From contig NZ_NPKQ01000003.1 in the NCBI RefSeq assembly GCF_008329525.1, positions 124,001 to 188,000 of the forward strand: a stretch of DNA of 64,000 bases. Direction: 5' to 3'. The translations under genes and the position numbers were made by a program. The notes below the pieces were generated by a model, which had not been told where the DNA came from, searched no databases, and saw nothing but the letters and a program-made list of their open reading frames with translations. Shown in pieces: positions 54,406 to 63,052 of the stretch (its first letter is position 1; each line of letters begins with the position of its first letter). Source of the DNA: Tardiphaga sp. P9-11 (GTDB taxonomy: Bacteria; Pseudomonadota; Alphaproteobacteria; Rhizobiales; Xanthobacteraceae).

Positions 54406-54505
54406 CCGAGCCTTTTCCGTTCCGACTGAAGCGGAACGGGGCTCAGAATTGTTGTTTGACGCGTTTTCTTAACGCGAACCGGTACCCACTTCGCTGGAAA
54501 ACGCG
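54406..54505. repeat. Dispersed intergenic palindromic repeat
   Basis: Two adjacent palindromic units. The first pairs GAGCC and CCGTTCCG with CGGAACGG and GGCTC. The second begins TTTGACGCGTTTTCTT, continues AACGCGAACCGGTACCCACT and pairs CGCGTTTTC (54460-54468) with GAAAACGCG (54497-54505). From memory this sequence type is a common intergenic repeat of Bradyrhizobium-like genomes. It sits between the divergent dehydrogenase and AraC genes. Its function is unknown. Confidence 0.7.
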
Positions 54506-54626
54506 CCAGTGGCATGAAGCCTGCTTTGAGAATGGCAACGTCCGGAACGATGCGCTCAAAACCTCTATCCCAGAGTACGATGTCGGCGCATCATCTCCGT
54601 CTTCACAGGGTCAGGATTTGTCGCGT

Positions 54627-55505
54627 ATGGGCCATATCTCTTCGATTTCGTGCAACACGCCGCGCCAGCGCGTCGCGCCGCCGGCCATGGTGAGTTTTTC
54701 CGGCTTCGAGGCCAGCGGCCGCCGCGCCGATGCGCTGCAGAGCGCACAGCGCCCGGTGGTTGCGATGGCTGCCGAATTCTCCTCGGGCGGCGTTGGCGTG
54801 CGGCATAGCCACCGTCGCGCGCAGTTCCTGCACGGCCTGACCGGGGTCATGACCGTGATCACCGAGACCGGCAGCTGGACCGTATCGCCGCAGCACGCAC
54901 TGTGGATTCCACCCGGCGTCGTCCATCAAAGCCGCTGCTGGGGCACCGTGCAACTGCGCACGCTCTATGTCGAACCGGAAGCGACCATCGGCCTGCCGAA
55001 AGCCTGTCAGTTGATGGAAGTCTCCTCGCTGGTGCGCGCGCTGCTCAACGAAGCCGTCACCTTCCCGACTGAATACGACACGGACGGCCGCGAAGGCCAG
55101 ATCATGAATTTGATGCTCGCGGAAATCGGCCGCATGCCCGCCGTACCGCTGCGCGCGCCGATGCCACAGGACCGCCGCCTCGCACGCATCTGCGAGGCGA
55201 TCCTGCGCGAGCCCGGCAACAATCAGGATCTGGAATCCTGGTCGCAGATCGGCGGCCTTGGCCGACGCACGCTGACACGGCTGTTTCGCCGCGAGACCGG
55301 CATGAGCTTCGCCGAGTGGCGCCAGCAGGTGCGATTGATGGAAGCGTTGTCGCGCCTGACCATGCGCGAGCCGGTCACCAATGTTGCGCTCGATCTCGGC
55401 TATGACAGCCCGAGTGCCTTCAGCGCCATGTTCCGTCGCTCGATGGGGATTTCACCACGCGACTATCTGCGCTGGAGCGAGCAGACGGCAGAACTGGCGA
55501 TATAA
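54627..55505 (+). CDS. AraC family transcriptional regulator
   Basis: Regulator of 292 residues. An N-terminal cupin-like effector domain contains VRHSHRRAQFLHGLTGVMTV and WTVSPQHALWIPPGVVHQ, and the C-terminal double helix-turn-helix contains LGRRTLTRLFRRETGMSFAEW and VTNVALDLGYDSPSAFSAMFRRSMGISPRDY, the AraC signature. The ATG at 54627 has AGGA nine bases upstream; an extension to 54342 crosses the repeat and is unlikely. It is divergent from the 2-hydroxyacid dehydrogenase and the importer operon and may control them. Confidence 0.9.
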   Translation: MGHISSISCNTPRQRVAPPAMVSFSGFEASGRRADALQSAQRPVVAMAAEFSSGGVGVRHSHRRAQFLHGLTGVMTVITETGSWTVSPQHALWIPPGVVHQSRCWGTVQLRTLYVEPEATIGLPKACQLMEVSSLVRALLNEAVTFPTEYDTDGREGQIMNLMLAEIGRMPAVPLRAPMPQDRRLARICEAILREPGNNQDLESWSQIGGLGRRTLTRLFRRETGMSFAEWRQQVRLMEALSRLTMREPVTNVALDLGYDSPSAFSAMFRRSMGISPRDYLRWSEQTAELAI

Positions 55506-55520
55506 GCCGCCGCGACATCG

Positions 55521-55751
55521 TCAGAGCTCCGTCACGGACCGCGCGTCCGTCGCTGCGCGCAAGCGCCGGATACCGGCGTCGATCTCGCGGATGTCGTCGT
55601 CAAGCTGTCCAAGCAGAACGCCGAAATTGAAATCCGTTCGGTCGCGGACGGACATTGCGAGGCGTTCGCGGTGCGCCTTCATATCTTGCAGCGCACTCAA
55701 CTGATTTGTTTCGACATAGGCCGCAACGACGAGCTCAATCGCACTATTCAC
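55521..55751 (-). CDS. Small hypothetical protein, translationally coupled to the gene before it
   Basis: A 76-residue protein, mostly helical and charged, with TDFNFGVLLGQLDDDIREIDAGIRRLRAA. No membrane segment and no recognised family. The GTG start overlaps the TGA stop of the upstream 73-residue gene (GTGA), which strongly supports both as real genes expressed together. The function is unknown. Confidence 0.7.
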   Translation of the reverse strand: MNSAIELVVAAYVETNQLSALQDMKAHRERLAMSVRDRTDFNFGVLLGQLDDDIREIDAGIRRLRAATDARSVTEL

Positions 55752-55969
55752 CGCAGCGTCGCTTTCTTCTCGGCTTCTTCAATCTGGGCTTTCAACCGCG
55801 CCTTGGTTTCACGCACACCTGGAAATGGCGTGCCAAGCCGACGCGCCTGGATTTGCACCGAGCTTTGCGGCCGCTTCAAGATGACGGCTGCGCGCGCCAG
55901 TGAAATCTTGCGCGCGATGAGGTCCTTGAGGATTTCGAGCTGCGCGTCGTCCCAACGATTTTTTGCCAT
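55748..55969 (-). CDS. Small GcrA/SANT-like DNA-binding protein
   Basis: A 73-residue protein: WDDAQLEILKDLIARKISLARAAVILKRPQSSVQIQARRLGTPFPG has the layout of a GcrA- or SANT-type helix-turn-helix (tryptophan, first helix, IARAAVILKR second helix, then a recognition helix ending in ARRLG). A charged, probably helical tail (VRETKARLKAQIEEAEKKA) follows. It lacks the long C-terminal part of full GcrA. It heads a two-gene unit with the 55521-55751 gene, so a small DNA-binding protein and partner are inferred. Confidence 0.75.
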   Translation of the reverse strand: MAKNRWDDAQLEILKDLIARKISLARAAVILKRPQSSVQIQARRLGTPFPGVRETKARLKAQIEEAEKKATLR

Positions 55970-56099
55970 GGCGGCTTATGACTGTCGTCTCAAATAATCT
56001 GTCTGCACGGTCTCTGATTCTTCACAACGCGAAGTTCGTCACTATTGTTCCGACGCAGGCAGATGATCGATCGCTATCAATGCCGTCCATCCCCAGAAG

Positions 56100-56129
56100 A
56101 GAAGGCTCCGGAGCGATCCGGAGCCTTCT
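56100..56129 (-). terminator. Probable terminator after the ThDP enzyme gene
   Basis: A 13 bp perfect stem, AGAAGGCTCCGGA with TCCGGAGCCTTCT, encloses the tetraloop GCGA. It lies 45 bp after the stop of the minus-strand gene at 56175. The downstream bases on the minus strand are CT-rich but not a clean T-run. Confidence 0.65.
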
Positions 56130-56174
56130 TCGTTGTAGCTATTGTTTGATGCGACAGCGCGGCCTGGCTGCCGT

Positions 56175-57716
56175 CTACGTCACCACTTCGATCAGCTTCG
56201 GCCCCTTCGCGGCAATCGCGTTGGCGAGCGCCTTGTTGAAGTCGTCGACGTTCGACACCGAGACGCCGGGGACGCCCATGCCCTTGGCGAGCGAGACCCA
56301 GTCGAGCGCCGGACGGTCGAGGTTGAGCATGTCAATCGCACGCGTGCCCGGCTCGCCGGCACCGACACCGGCGAATTCGCCAAGCAGGATGTTGTACTTG
56401 CGGTTGGCGAATACGATCGTGGTGATGTCGAGTTCTTCGCGGGCCTGGGTCCACAGCGACTGCAGCGTGTACATCGCGCTGCCATCGCCGACCATGCAGA
56501 TGACCTTGCGATCGGGGCATGCGATCGCGGCACCGGTGGCGACCGGGGTTGAGAAGCCGATCGAGCCGCCCATGTTCTGCAGCCAGTCATGTGGCGCTGC
56601 AGCAGCGGTCGGCGGGAAGAAGCCACGACCGGTGGTCAGCGACTCGTCGACCATGATGGCGTTTTCCGGGATCGCATAGGCAATCGCCTGCGCAATCGTC
56701 GTGTGGTTCAGCGCGCCGGTCGGCTTCACCAGTTCGGCGAGCTTCTGCGGCTTCACGTCCGACGGCTTGGCGCCGAGCGCGCCGGCCAGTGCTTCCAGCG
56801 CGGCGATCGAATTCTCGCCGCCGGCGGTCATGCGGTGCACGTCGCAGCCTTCCGGCTTCAGCATGCTCGGCTTGTTCGGATAGGCGAAGAAGGCGACGGG
56901 ATCGTTGGCCTCGACCAGCACGATGTTCTTGAAGTCCTTCAGCAGCGGAAGTGCGGCTTCGATCACATAGGGGATGCGGTCGATAGAGAACCGGCCGCGG
57001 CCGCGCGCCATGCGCGGATTGTAGGTCTGACCCATCACCTTGCAGCCGGTCTTGCCGGCGATCTGCTCGGCCAGCGCGAGGCCCTTCTCGTTAAGCGCCG
57101 GGCCGGTCATCAGCAGCAGCGTCGAGGCGCCACCGTCCTTCATGATCCTGGCGGCGGTCTCGACGGCCTGTGTCGAATAGCCGGCGGCCTGCTTTTCGGC
57201 CGGCACCGGAGCCACACCATCGGCGGCACCCCATGCGGTGTCGGCGGGCAGGATCAGCGTGGCGATCTGGCGGTCCCTGGCGGCAGCAATGGCGGCGGCA
57301 CCGTCCTTGGCGACGGATTTGGAATCCGGCGAAGTGTGCACCCATTGCGACATCGGGCGGGCCAGGCCCTCGATGTCCGAGGTCAGCGGCGCGTTATACT
57401 CGATGTGATAGACGGCGTGCTGGCCGACGATGTTGACGATGCCCGAATTGGCCTTCTTGGCGTTGTGCAGGTTGGCGAGGCCATTGGCCAGGCCGGGGCC
57501 GAGATGCAGCAGCGTCGAGGCCGGGGTGCCCTTCATGCGGAAGTAGCCATCCGCCGCACCGGTCACGATGCCTTCGAACAGGCCGAGCACGCAGCGCATG
57601 CCTTCGACGCGGTCGAGCGCCGCAACGAAATGCATTTCCGACGTTCCTGGATTGGCAAAGCAGACATCCACATTGCCTGCCACCAATGTCCGCACCAGGC
57701 TTTCCGCACCGTTCAT
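56175..57716 (-). CDS. Thiamin diphosphate-dependent enzyme, acetolactate synthase large-subunit family
   Basis: A 513-residue ThDP enzyme. The N-terminal pyrimidine domain has ANPGTSEMHFVAALD and the catalytic glutamate in LGLFEGIVTGAADGYFR. The C-terminal diphosphate domain has the metal motif GDGSAMYTLQSLWTQAREELDITTIVFANRKYNIL. The middle domain is shorter than in true acetolactate synthase, and the protein is about 50-80 residues shorter than IlvB, so benzoylformate, oxalyl-CoA or 2-keto acid decarboxylase activity is as likely. It is not next to ilvH. Monocistronic, with a terminator downstream and L,D-transpeptidase divergent. Confidence 0.88.
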   Translation of the reverse strand: MNGAESLVRTLVAGNVDVCFANPGTSEMHFVAALDRVEGMRCVLGLFEGIVTGAADGYFRMKGTPASTLLHLGPGLANGLANLHNAKKANSGIVNIVGQHAVYHIEYNAPLTSDIEGLARPMSQWVHTSPDSKSVAKDGAAAIAAARDRQIATLILPADTAWGAADGVAPVPAEKQAAGYSTQAVETAARIMKDGGASTLLLMTGPALNEKGLALAEQIAGKTGCKVMGQTYNPRMARGRGRFSIDRIPYVIEAALPLLKDFKNIVLVEANDPVAFFAYPNKPSMLKPEGCDVHRMTAGGENSIAALEALAGALGAKPSDVKPQKLAELVKPTGALNHTTIAQAIAYAIPENAIMVDESLTTGRGFFPPTAAAAPHDWLQNMGGSIGFSTPVATGAAIACPDRKVICMVGDGSAMYTLQSLWTQAREELDITTIVFANRKYNILLGEFAGVGAGEPGTRAIDMLNLDRPALDWVSLAKGMGVPGVSVSNVDDFNKALANAIAAKGPKLIEVVT

Positions 57717-57954
57717 CGTCTCACTCCGTTTGATCAGGGTCGTATTCTCGGTTTCTCGATCTCGGGGGCTGATGAACCATTGTTCGGAGGGTCCGTCAAA
57801 GGGTCCGAACGCAACGCTTCGTTGTGAGGCCCGCGGGGCGGCCCGAACGCCGGCTATTGTCGCTCCGTCAGGGCTGTCCTCACACGGCCGTGGCTTGCAG
57901 ATCGGGACGAATTATGCCCTGTCTAGGCCTCTATTTTTTCTGGCGAGGACCATG

Positions 57955-58569
57955 ATGAAGCGCATTTTTGCTCTCTTTTTTGCCGCAGCCGCCCTCACGA
58001 CGATTTCCATGCCGGCCGATGCACGCGTCCGCAACCAGCCGCCGGCGCCGGACTTCGAGGTCGACGACGGCCCGTCGCTCTCCAACTTCTTCTCCAATTT
58101 CGGCAATGGCGGCGGCAACAGCTCCGGCCCGATCCAGCGCCAGACTGTCGGCTTCCACAGCAATTACGCCCCGGGCACCATCATCGTGAACACCGCCGAG
58201 CGCCGGCTCTATCTGGTGCAGCCGGGTGGCCAGGCGCTGCGTTATGGCATCGGCGTCGGCCGCGACGGCTTTCGCTGGGGCGGTGTGCACAAGGTCACCG
58301 CCAAGAAGGAATGGCCGAGCTGGACTCCGCCGGCACAGATGATCGCCCGCCGGCCCGACCTGCCGCGCCACATGCCCGGCGGCATCGACAACCCGCTGGG
58401 TGCTCGCGCCATGTATCTCGGCTCGACGCTGTACCGCATTCACGGCTCCAACGAGCCGGAGACCATCGGTCAGGCGGTGTCCTCGGGCTGTTTCCGCATG
58501 ACCAATGACGATGTCACCGATCTCTATAACCGCGTCTCGGTCGGCGCGACGGTGATCGTCAAGAACTGA
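57955..58569 (+). CDS. L,D-transpeptidase (YkuD domain), probable periplasmic peptidoglycan enzyme
   Basis: A 204-residue secreted enzyme. A Sec leader (KRIFALFFAAAALTTISMPADA) is followed by a proline- and glycine-rich linker and the YkuD domain from about 65. The catalytic motif runs from H163 (RIHGSNEPETIG) to C179 in SSGCFRM, both present. It would make 3-3 peptidoglycan crosslinks or attach proteins. The ATG at 57955 is six bases after GAGG; a second ATG at 57952 is equally in frame. It is 105 bp ahead of a DUF2927 gene. Confidence 0.92.
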   Translation: MKRIFALFFAAAALTTISMPADARVRNQPPAPDFEVDDGPSLSNFFSNFGNGGGNSSGPIQRQTVGFHSNYAPGTIIVNTAERRLYLVQPGGQALRYGIGVGRDGFRWGGVHKVTAKKEWPSWTPPAQMIARRPDLPRHMPGGIDNPLGARAMYLGSTLYRIHGSNEPETIGQAVSSGCFRMTNDDVTDLYNRVSVGATVIVKN

Positions 58570-58583
58570 GCCTGACCTGAGAA

Positions 58584-58609
58584 CGAAGGCTTCCAGCGGG
58601 AAGCCTTCG
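58584..58609 (+). terminator. Hairpin after the L,D-transpeptidase gene
   Basis: An 11 bp perfect stem, CGAAGGCTTCC with GGAAGCCTTCG, and tetraloop AGCG, 15 bp after the stop. AATTG follows, with no T-run. A terminator or RNA-stabilising element is likely. Confidence 0.6.
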
Positions 58610-58674
58610 AATTGTCCGCGGGGGCGGCACTGAACGCTTGCGCAAATACGCGCATTGCGAGAACTTGAGTGATA

Positions 58675-59493
58675 ATGCCCGCCCCGACACCAGATCGATT
58701 CATCGTCCGGACGATTGCCGCGCTGCTGGCCCTCGCACTGCCGGCCGCCTTTGTGCCGCAGCCGTCTTATGCCGGCGCGAATGAACCGCCCGGCGTTACC
58801 GCACGCCAGCGTACCGAGAAGAAGACCTTTACCGACAGCGAGATCATCGACGGTTTTTTCAAGACCGCCTTTGGCGCCGAATATCACCTCGCCGGCCGCG
58901 TCGACCGCATCCGCAAGTATGAGCTTCCGGTGCGGGTGTTTGCCGACGGCCGTGCCGACCGCAAGGCTCAGATCGCCAAGGTCGTGACCGACATCGCGCA
59001 CCGGGTGCAGCATCTCAACATCGCCATGGCGGACAGCCGCGACGACGCCAATGTGCTGGTGAAGCTGGTGCGCGACCGCGATCTCTATCGCACCATCTCG
59101 ACCTTCTACGGTACCGACCGCGCCAACGAGATCCGCGACTCTCTCGACCCGCAATGCCTGTCCGGCTTCCGCAAGAACGAAGCCTTCGAGATCGAACGCT
59201 CCGACGTGATCCTCACCGTCGACAATGGCGACTTCGTCTTTCTCGACTGCGCCTATGAGGAATTGCTGCAGTCGCTGGGCCCGATCAACGACACCAGTAC
59301 GGTGCCGTGGACGATGTTCAACGACAACGTCCAGATGGGCTTCTTCGACATCTACGACCAGTACATCCTCAACATCCTCTACGACCCCCGCATCAAGGCC
59401 GGCATGACTGTGCAGGAGGTCAAGGACGTGCTGCCGCAGGTGCTCACTGACGTGCGGATCTGGGTGAACAAGGTGAACGAGTTGCAGGATTGA
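58675..59493 (+). CDS. DUF2927 domain secreted protein
   Basis: A 272-residue protein of unknown function. A Sec leader (RTIAALLALALPAAFVPQPSYAGA) precedes a DUF2927 domain; TDSEIIDGFFKTAFGAEYHLAGRVDRIRKYELPVRVF is its opening pattern, and DPQCLSGFRKNEAFEIERSDVIL and a late CAYEELLQSLGPINDTS are further marks. An upstream GTG at 58669 shares the frame. It lies after the L,D-transpeptidase gene on the same strand. Expected in the periplasm or outer envelope, possibly linked to cell-wall work. Confidence 0.85.
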   Translation: MPAPTPDRFIVRTIAALLALALPAAFVPQPSYAGANEPPGVTARQRTEKKTFTDSEIIDGFFKTAFGAEYHLAGRVDRIRKYELPVRVFADGRADRKAQIAKVVTDIAHRVQHLNIAMADSRDDANVLVKLVRDRDLYRTISTFYGTDRANEIRDSLDPQCLSGFRKNEAFEIERSDVILTVDNGDFVFLDCAYEELLQSLGPINDTSTVPWTMFNDNVQMGFFDIYDQYILNILYDPRIKAGMTVQEVKDVLPQVLTDVRIWVNKVNELQD

Positions 59494-60209
59494 TTCTTGT
59501 CCCTCCCCCAAGCGCGACTTAGTCGCGCAGTGGGAAGGATATCGCGACCGCCTGCGCGTCTCGGCTTCTTCGAATTTCAAACAGCCACTGCTCTGCAGAC
59601 ATGCGTCATCGCCCCCATTGTTTGCGGCGCGGGGGCGCCGTCGTGGTTTGCATTCCCGCCCCCCTGTGAGAGGGCGTGCGGAACGCTAGGTGCCCGTTGC
59701 ACCCTTGGGCCTGATGCCGATGCGGTCTTCCGCAAGGTAGTGCATCAGGACTTTCGGAGGCGCAGGGCAAGTGCCCAGCGTTCCGCATGCGGTGTTTTTT
59801 CGGTTGCTTGCGCTTTGCCATGGCGAACGGTTCTGTCGAACGATTCCATCACCAAAATTACAGTCCCAAGGCGAAGGGACAGGGTGCCTCAAGCGAGTAA
59901 GCCGAACGCGTTTTGACTTGGTCGTCCGTCACTTGATCTGCAGGTTCCTTCCATCTCAAGACAAACCGTGCCGCCTGTCCCAGTGGTATCCTGACCACAG
60001 ACGATCCGGCCTGCCGCAAGACAGCCGTCACCCACATCTCCCGTGACGCCGCATCTCCGGCGTCCACCGCATCCCACCCCGCGAACGTGACGATCGCGAT
60101 CGCCCCTCTCGGTGGGGCAGGACAAAGGGGAATATAAACCTGACGAGGATGATGTCAACAGAGAATAGGAAAAAATGTTTGGGCGGCACCCCGCCCCTCA
60201 CTCGTCCTC
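59494..60209. other. Gene-free stretch with a structured element
   Basis: No convincing gene is seen in these 716 bp. Open frames on both strands are short and rich in residues typical of translated non-coding DNA (arginine, proline, serine). The frame on the minus strand at 59606-59821 is largely the complement of the nested hairpins at 59674-59800. The right part (59800-60209) has no further clear signal. Confidence 0.55.
59674..59800 (+). ncRNA. Candidate structured non-coding RNA with intrinsic terminator
   Basis: Nested stems: an outer 14 bp helix (GCGTGCGGAACGCT at 59674-59687 with AGCGTTCCGCATGC at 59777-59790, one G·U), a middle 8 bp helix (CCTGATGC at 59710 with GCATCAGG at 59742) and an inner hairpin TGCGG-TCTT-CCGCA (59721-59734). 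A local GGGC-AAGT-GCCC (59765-59776) is an alternative fold. GGTG and six T residues (59795-59800) follow the outer helix, as in an intrinsic terminator. No known RNA family core (SRP, 6S, tmRNA) was recognised. Confidence 0.5.
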
Positions 60210-61796
60210 TCACCCCCGCGGCTTCGGCGTGAACGGCCCCTTTGGCGCATTGCCGATCAGCGACACGGTGATCAGCGCGGTAATCCCGAACCAGAAGGTG
60301 AGCCAGAAGCCATCGATATAGGCCAGCGTATTGGCCTCGCGCTGCACCAGCGTTGCGAGCGTGCCGACGCCACGGGCCTGGGCAAGACCCTCGCCGTGGC
60401 TGGCGAAACGGCCGGTGAGCTTGGCGAGAATGCCGACGACATCGGCATCGCCGCTGGCGACATGCTGACCGAGCAGGTTCGAATGGATCTGTTCGCGCAC
60501 GCGCAGCCAGGTGCCCATCAGCGCGATGCCGATCTCGGCGCCACCGAGTCGGAAGACCTGGATATAGGCTGCAAAAGCCGTCGCGCGTGACGGATCGGAA
60601 TTCGAGAGCGCGATGATCACGATGGGCAGCAGCGTGAAGCTCTGCCCGAGCGATTGCAGCAGCACCATCGGGATGAAATCACCGAGCGCCCACTCATGAG
60701 TAAGTTGCGTGCCCAGAAGGCCGGCAGCGGTGAATGCCACGAGGCCGATGATCAGCGTCAGTTTCACGTCGTAGGTGCGAATGAGCCAGATCGACAGCGG
60801 CACCAGCACAACCATCGGCACGACGGAATAGAGCAGAAACAGCATGCCGGACTGTTCCGGCCGCAACAGCGCGATGTTGGTCAGGAAATTCGGCGCCAGC
60901 GACGAATTGGACAGGCTGGTCATGGTGTAGAGAATGATCGTCAGAAGAGCGAGGCCGATATTGCGCGACAGCAGCACTTCGGCGTGGGCCCATGGCCGCT
61001 TCACCAGCGACTCATTGATGAAGAAGCCGACGGTCAGGACCGTACCGCCTGACAGCAGCGCCACCACGGTGCCTGAGCCCAGCCAGTCCAGCCGGTTGCC
61101 CTGATCGAGCCCGGCATAGATCATTGCCATGCCGGCGCCGAGCAAGAGCATACCGCCCCAATCGGCCTCGCATAGAACGAACCGGTTGATCGGTTCGCGC
61201 GGTGTGCCGAGCCAGACGAACAGCGCGAGCAGCGGCGCGATGATGACATCCTGCCAGAACATCCATTGCCAGCCGATGTGGCTGACATAGAAGCCGACCA
61301 GCGCGGTGCCGGAATTGAGCGAGAAGCCGACGCGAATGGAATAGATCGCAATGGCCGGTAGCCACCATTGCATCGGCAGATTGCGAAAGATGATCAGCAG
61401 CGTTGCCGGCACGAAGGTGCCGAGCAGCATGCCGTGTGCAATGTTGAGGACCAGAAGCAGATTGTAGTCGCGCACCAGCGGGATCATCAGCGAGATCGCC
61501 GCATAGACCAGAGCGGGAATGCCGAGCACGCGACGCAGCCCGAACACGGTAGCCATCCAGGCTACCGCCGGCGCGATGAATATCTGCGACGCAGTGCCGG
61601 CAGTGGACAGCCACGCCCCCTCATCGAAACTCAGCGAGAGCGCGCCGCGCAGATCGGCGAGGCCGATGGAGAAAATGCGCGTATCGAAATTGGCGAGAAA
61701 TGCGCCTAGCAGCACCGCGCCGACCGCAAAGATCGGATGGTGCGAAACGCCCCCGGTCGAGACCGGGCCGCTTTCGATGACCTTACTTTCCGCCAT
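60210..61796 (-). CDS. DHA2 family MFS multidrug efflux transporter (EmrB-like)
   Basis: Inner-membrane proton-driven exporter of 528 residues with 14 predicted membrane segments, the DHA2 length. The MFS pattern FLANFDTRIFSIGLADLRGAL opens the protein and GFSLNSGTALVGFYVSHIGWQWMFW lies in the middle; the FWQDV and PREPINR loops are typical for EmrB. Its first 14 nt overlap the HlyD gene, so the two are co-translated. It would form a tripartite pump with the HlyD-type adaptor and an outer membrane channel encoded elsewhere. Substrate unknown. Confidence 0.93.
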   Translation of the reverse strand: MAESKVIESGPVSTGGVSHHPIFAVGAVLLGAFLANFDTRIFSIGLADLRGALSLSFDEGAWLSTAGTASQIFIAPAVAWMATVFGLRRVLGIPALVYAAISLMIPLVRDYNLLLVLNIAHGMLLGTFVPATLLIIFRNLPMQWWLPAIAIYSIRVGFSLNSGTALVGFYVSHIGWQWMFWQDVIIAPLLALFVWLGTPREPINRFVLCEADWGGMLLLGAGMAMIYAGLDQGNRLDWLGSGTVVALLSGGTVLTVGFFINESLVKRPWAHAEVLLSRNIGLALLTIILYTMTSLSNSSLAPNFLTNIALLRPEQSGMLFLLYSVVPMVVLVPLSIWLIRTYDVKLTLIIGLVAFTAAGLLGTQLTHEWALGDFIPMVLLQSLGQSFTLLPIVIIALSNSDPSRATAFAAYIQVFRLGGAEIGIALMGTWLRVREQIHSNLLGQHVASGDADVVGILAKLTGRFASHGEGLAQARGVGTLATLVQREANTLAYIDGFWLTFWFGITALITVSLIGNAPKGPFTPKPRG

Positions 61797-62931
61797 TGCC
61801 GGCCGCCGGCGCGTCGGTGTTGATGCTCGCTGTTACCGACATGCCCGGCAGCAACCGGTCCAGTAGCGGCTGCCCCTTGTCGAGCGTGATGCGGACCGGC
61901 ACGCGCTGCACGACCTTGGTGAAATTGCCGGTGGCGTTATCCGGCGGCAGCAATGCGAATTGCGATCCGGACGCCGGCGAGACCCGCTCGACGCGGCCAC
62001 GCAGGGTCTCCGCCGAGAACGTATCGACGACGATGTCCACGGGTTGGCCGGGCTTCACCCGGGTCAACTGCGTTTCCTTGAAATTGGCGATCACATAGAC
62101 GTCGGGCAGCGGCACGATGCTGATCAGGCTGGAGCCGATATTGACGTAATCGCCCGGCTGCACCTGGCGTTCGCTGACCACGCCATCGAAGGGCGCGACG
62201 ATCTTCGTATAGCTCAGGCGTAGCCTGGCGGCATCGAGCGTCGCCTTGGCGCCGAGCAGATCGGCGGCGCGCTGCTTGCGCGTGCCGGCGAGGACTTCGA
62301 GCTGATGCTTCTGGGCAGCGATCACCGCGCCACTTGCCTTCACATCGGCCTGCGCCTTCGCATAGGCGGCGGTGGCCTGCTCGAAGCGCTGCCGCGTGCC
62401 GGCTTCGGTCTGCGTCAGCGAGGTCTGGCGTTCCTGCTCCTGTTGCGCCTGCACTTCGAGCGCCTGCGCAGACACGCGCTGCGCCTCGGCCTGCGCGATG
62501 GTGGCATATTGCAGTTCGACCTGATTGGCGAGATTGTCCAGCGCGGCCTGCGCACCGGCGACGCCGGCTTCGGCCTGCGCCACCTGCGCCTCATAGTCTG
62601 CAGGATCGATCTGGATCAGGAGATCGCCAGCTTTGACGTGCTGGAAGTCGCTCACCGCCACGGCTTTCACCGCACCCGCCACCCGGCTCGACAGCCGCGT
62701 CGTCTGCGCGCGGATATAGGCATCGTTGGTGGTCTGCACCGCGCGGTTGCCCATCCAGATATCCCAGCGCGTGGTCGCCAGAATGATGAAGATGATCGCG
62801 GCAGTTACGGCCAGCAACGGAATGGCGAGACGTCGCCACGTCTTTTGCGCCGGTGTCAGTTCCGCCGGTATTGGCCCCGCAGGCGGCGCCGGTGTCGGCT
62901 GTGGCGTCGGGGGGGCATCAACCTGGGACAT
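61783..62931 (-). CDS. HlyD family membrane fusion protein (EmrA-like)
   Basis: Periplasmic adaptor of 382 residues. A proline-rich cytoplasmic tail is followed by one membrane segment (AIPLLAVTAAIIFIILATTRW), the lipoyl-like half VAGAVKAVAVSDFQHVKAGDLLIQID, a coiled-coil hairpin rich in Q, A and E (EAQVAQAEAGVAGAQAAL), and the beta-barrel RLSYTKIVAPFDGVVSERQVQPGDYV. It links the MFS pump to an outer membrane factor. GAGGAAG precedes the ATG. The gene is 121 bp downstream of a MarR gene. Confidence 0.93.
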   Translation of the reverse strand: MSQVDAPPTPQPTPAPPAGPIPAELTPAQKTWRRLAIPLLAVTAAIIFIILATTRWDIWMGNRAVQTTNDAYIRAQTTRLSSRVAGAVKAVAVSDFQHVKAGDLLIQIDPADYEAQVAQAEAGVAGAQAALDNLANQVELQYATIAQAEAQRVSAQALEVQAQQEQERQTSLTQTEAGTRQRFEQATAAYAKAQADVKASGAVIAAQKHQLEVLAGTRKQRAADLLGAKATLDAARLRLSYTKIVAPFDGVVSERQVQPGDYVNIGSSLISIVPLPDVYVIANFKETQLTRVKPGQPVDIVVDTFSAETLRGRVERVSPASGSQFALLPPDNATGNFTKVVQRVPVRITLDKGQPLLDRLLPGMSVTASINTDAPAAGNGGK

Positions 62932-63052
62932 GTCTTCCTCGCAGCAACCTGAGTGACATTATGTCTCACGTCGCCGCACGCGATTCAATCGCCTGCGGAT
63001 CGCCGGTCAGACCAACGCCACAGAATTCGGGCGGAACTTCCCGGTAAGAATG

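Noticed and set aside
54342-54626. Extended start of the AraC gene
   Set aside because: The extension translates the intergenic repeat and overlaps the divergent dehydrogenase gene.
57931-59580. 549-residue minus-strand frame over the L,D-transpeptidase and DUF2927 genes
   Set aside because: Both plus-strand genes have signal peptides, catalytic motifs and ribosome sites; the antisense frame spans the gap between them without any signal.
59606-59821. Minus-strand frame encoding about 71 residues in the gene-free region
   Set aside because: It is mostly the complement of the nested hairpins, has no ribosome site and shows low-complexity composition; kept only as an alternative to the RNA reading.
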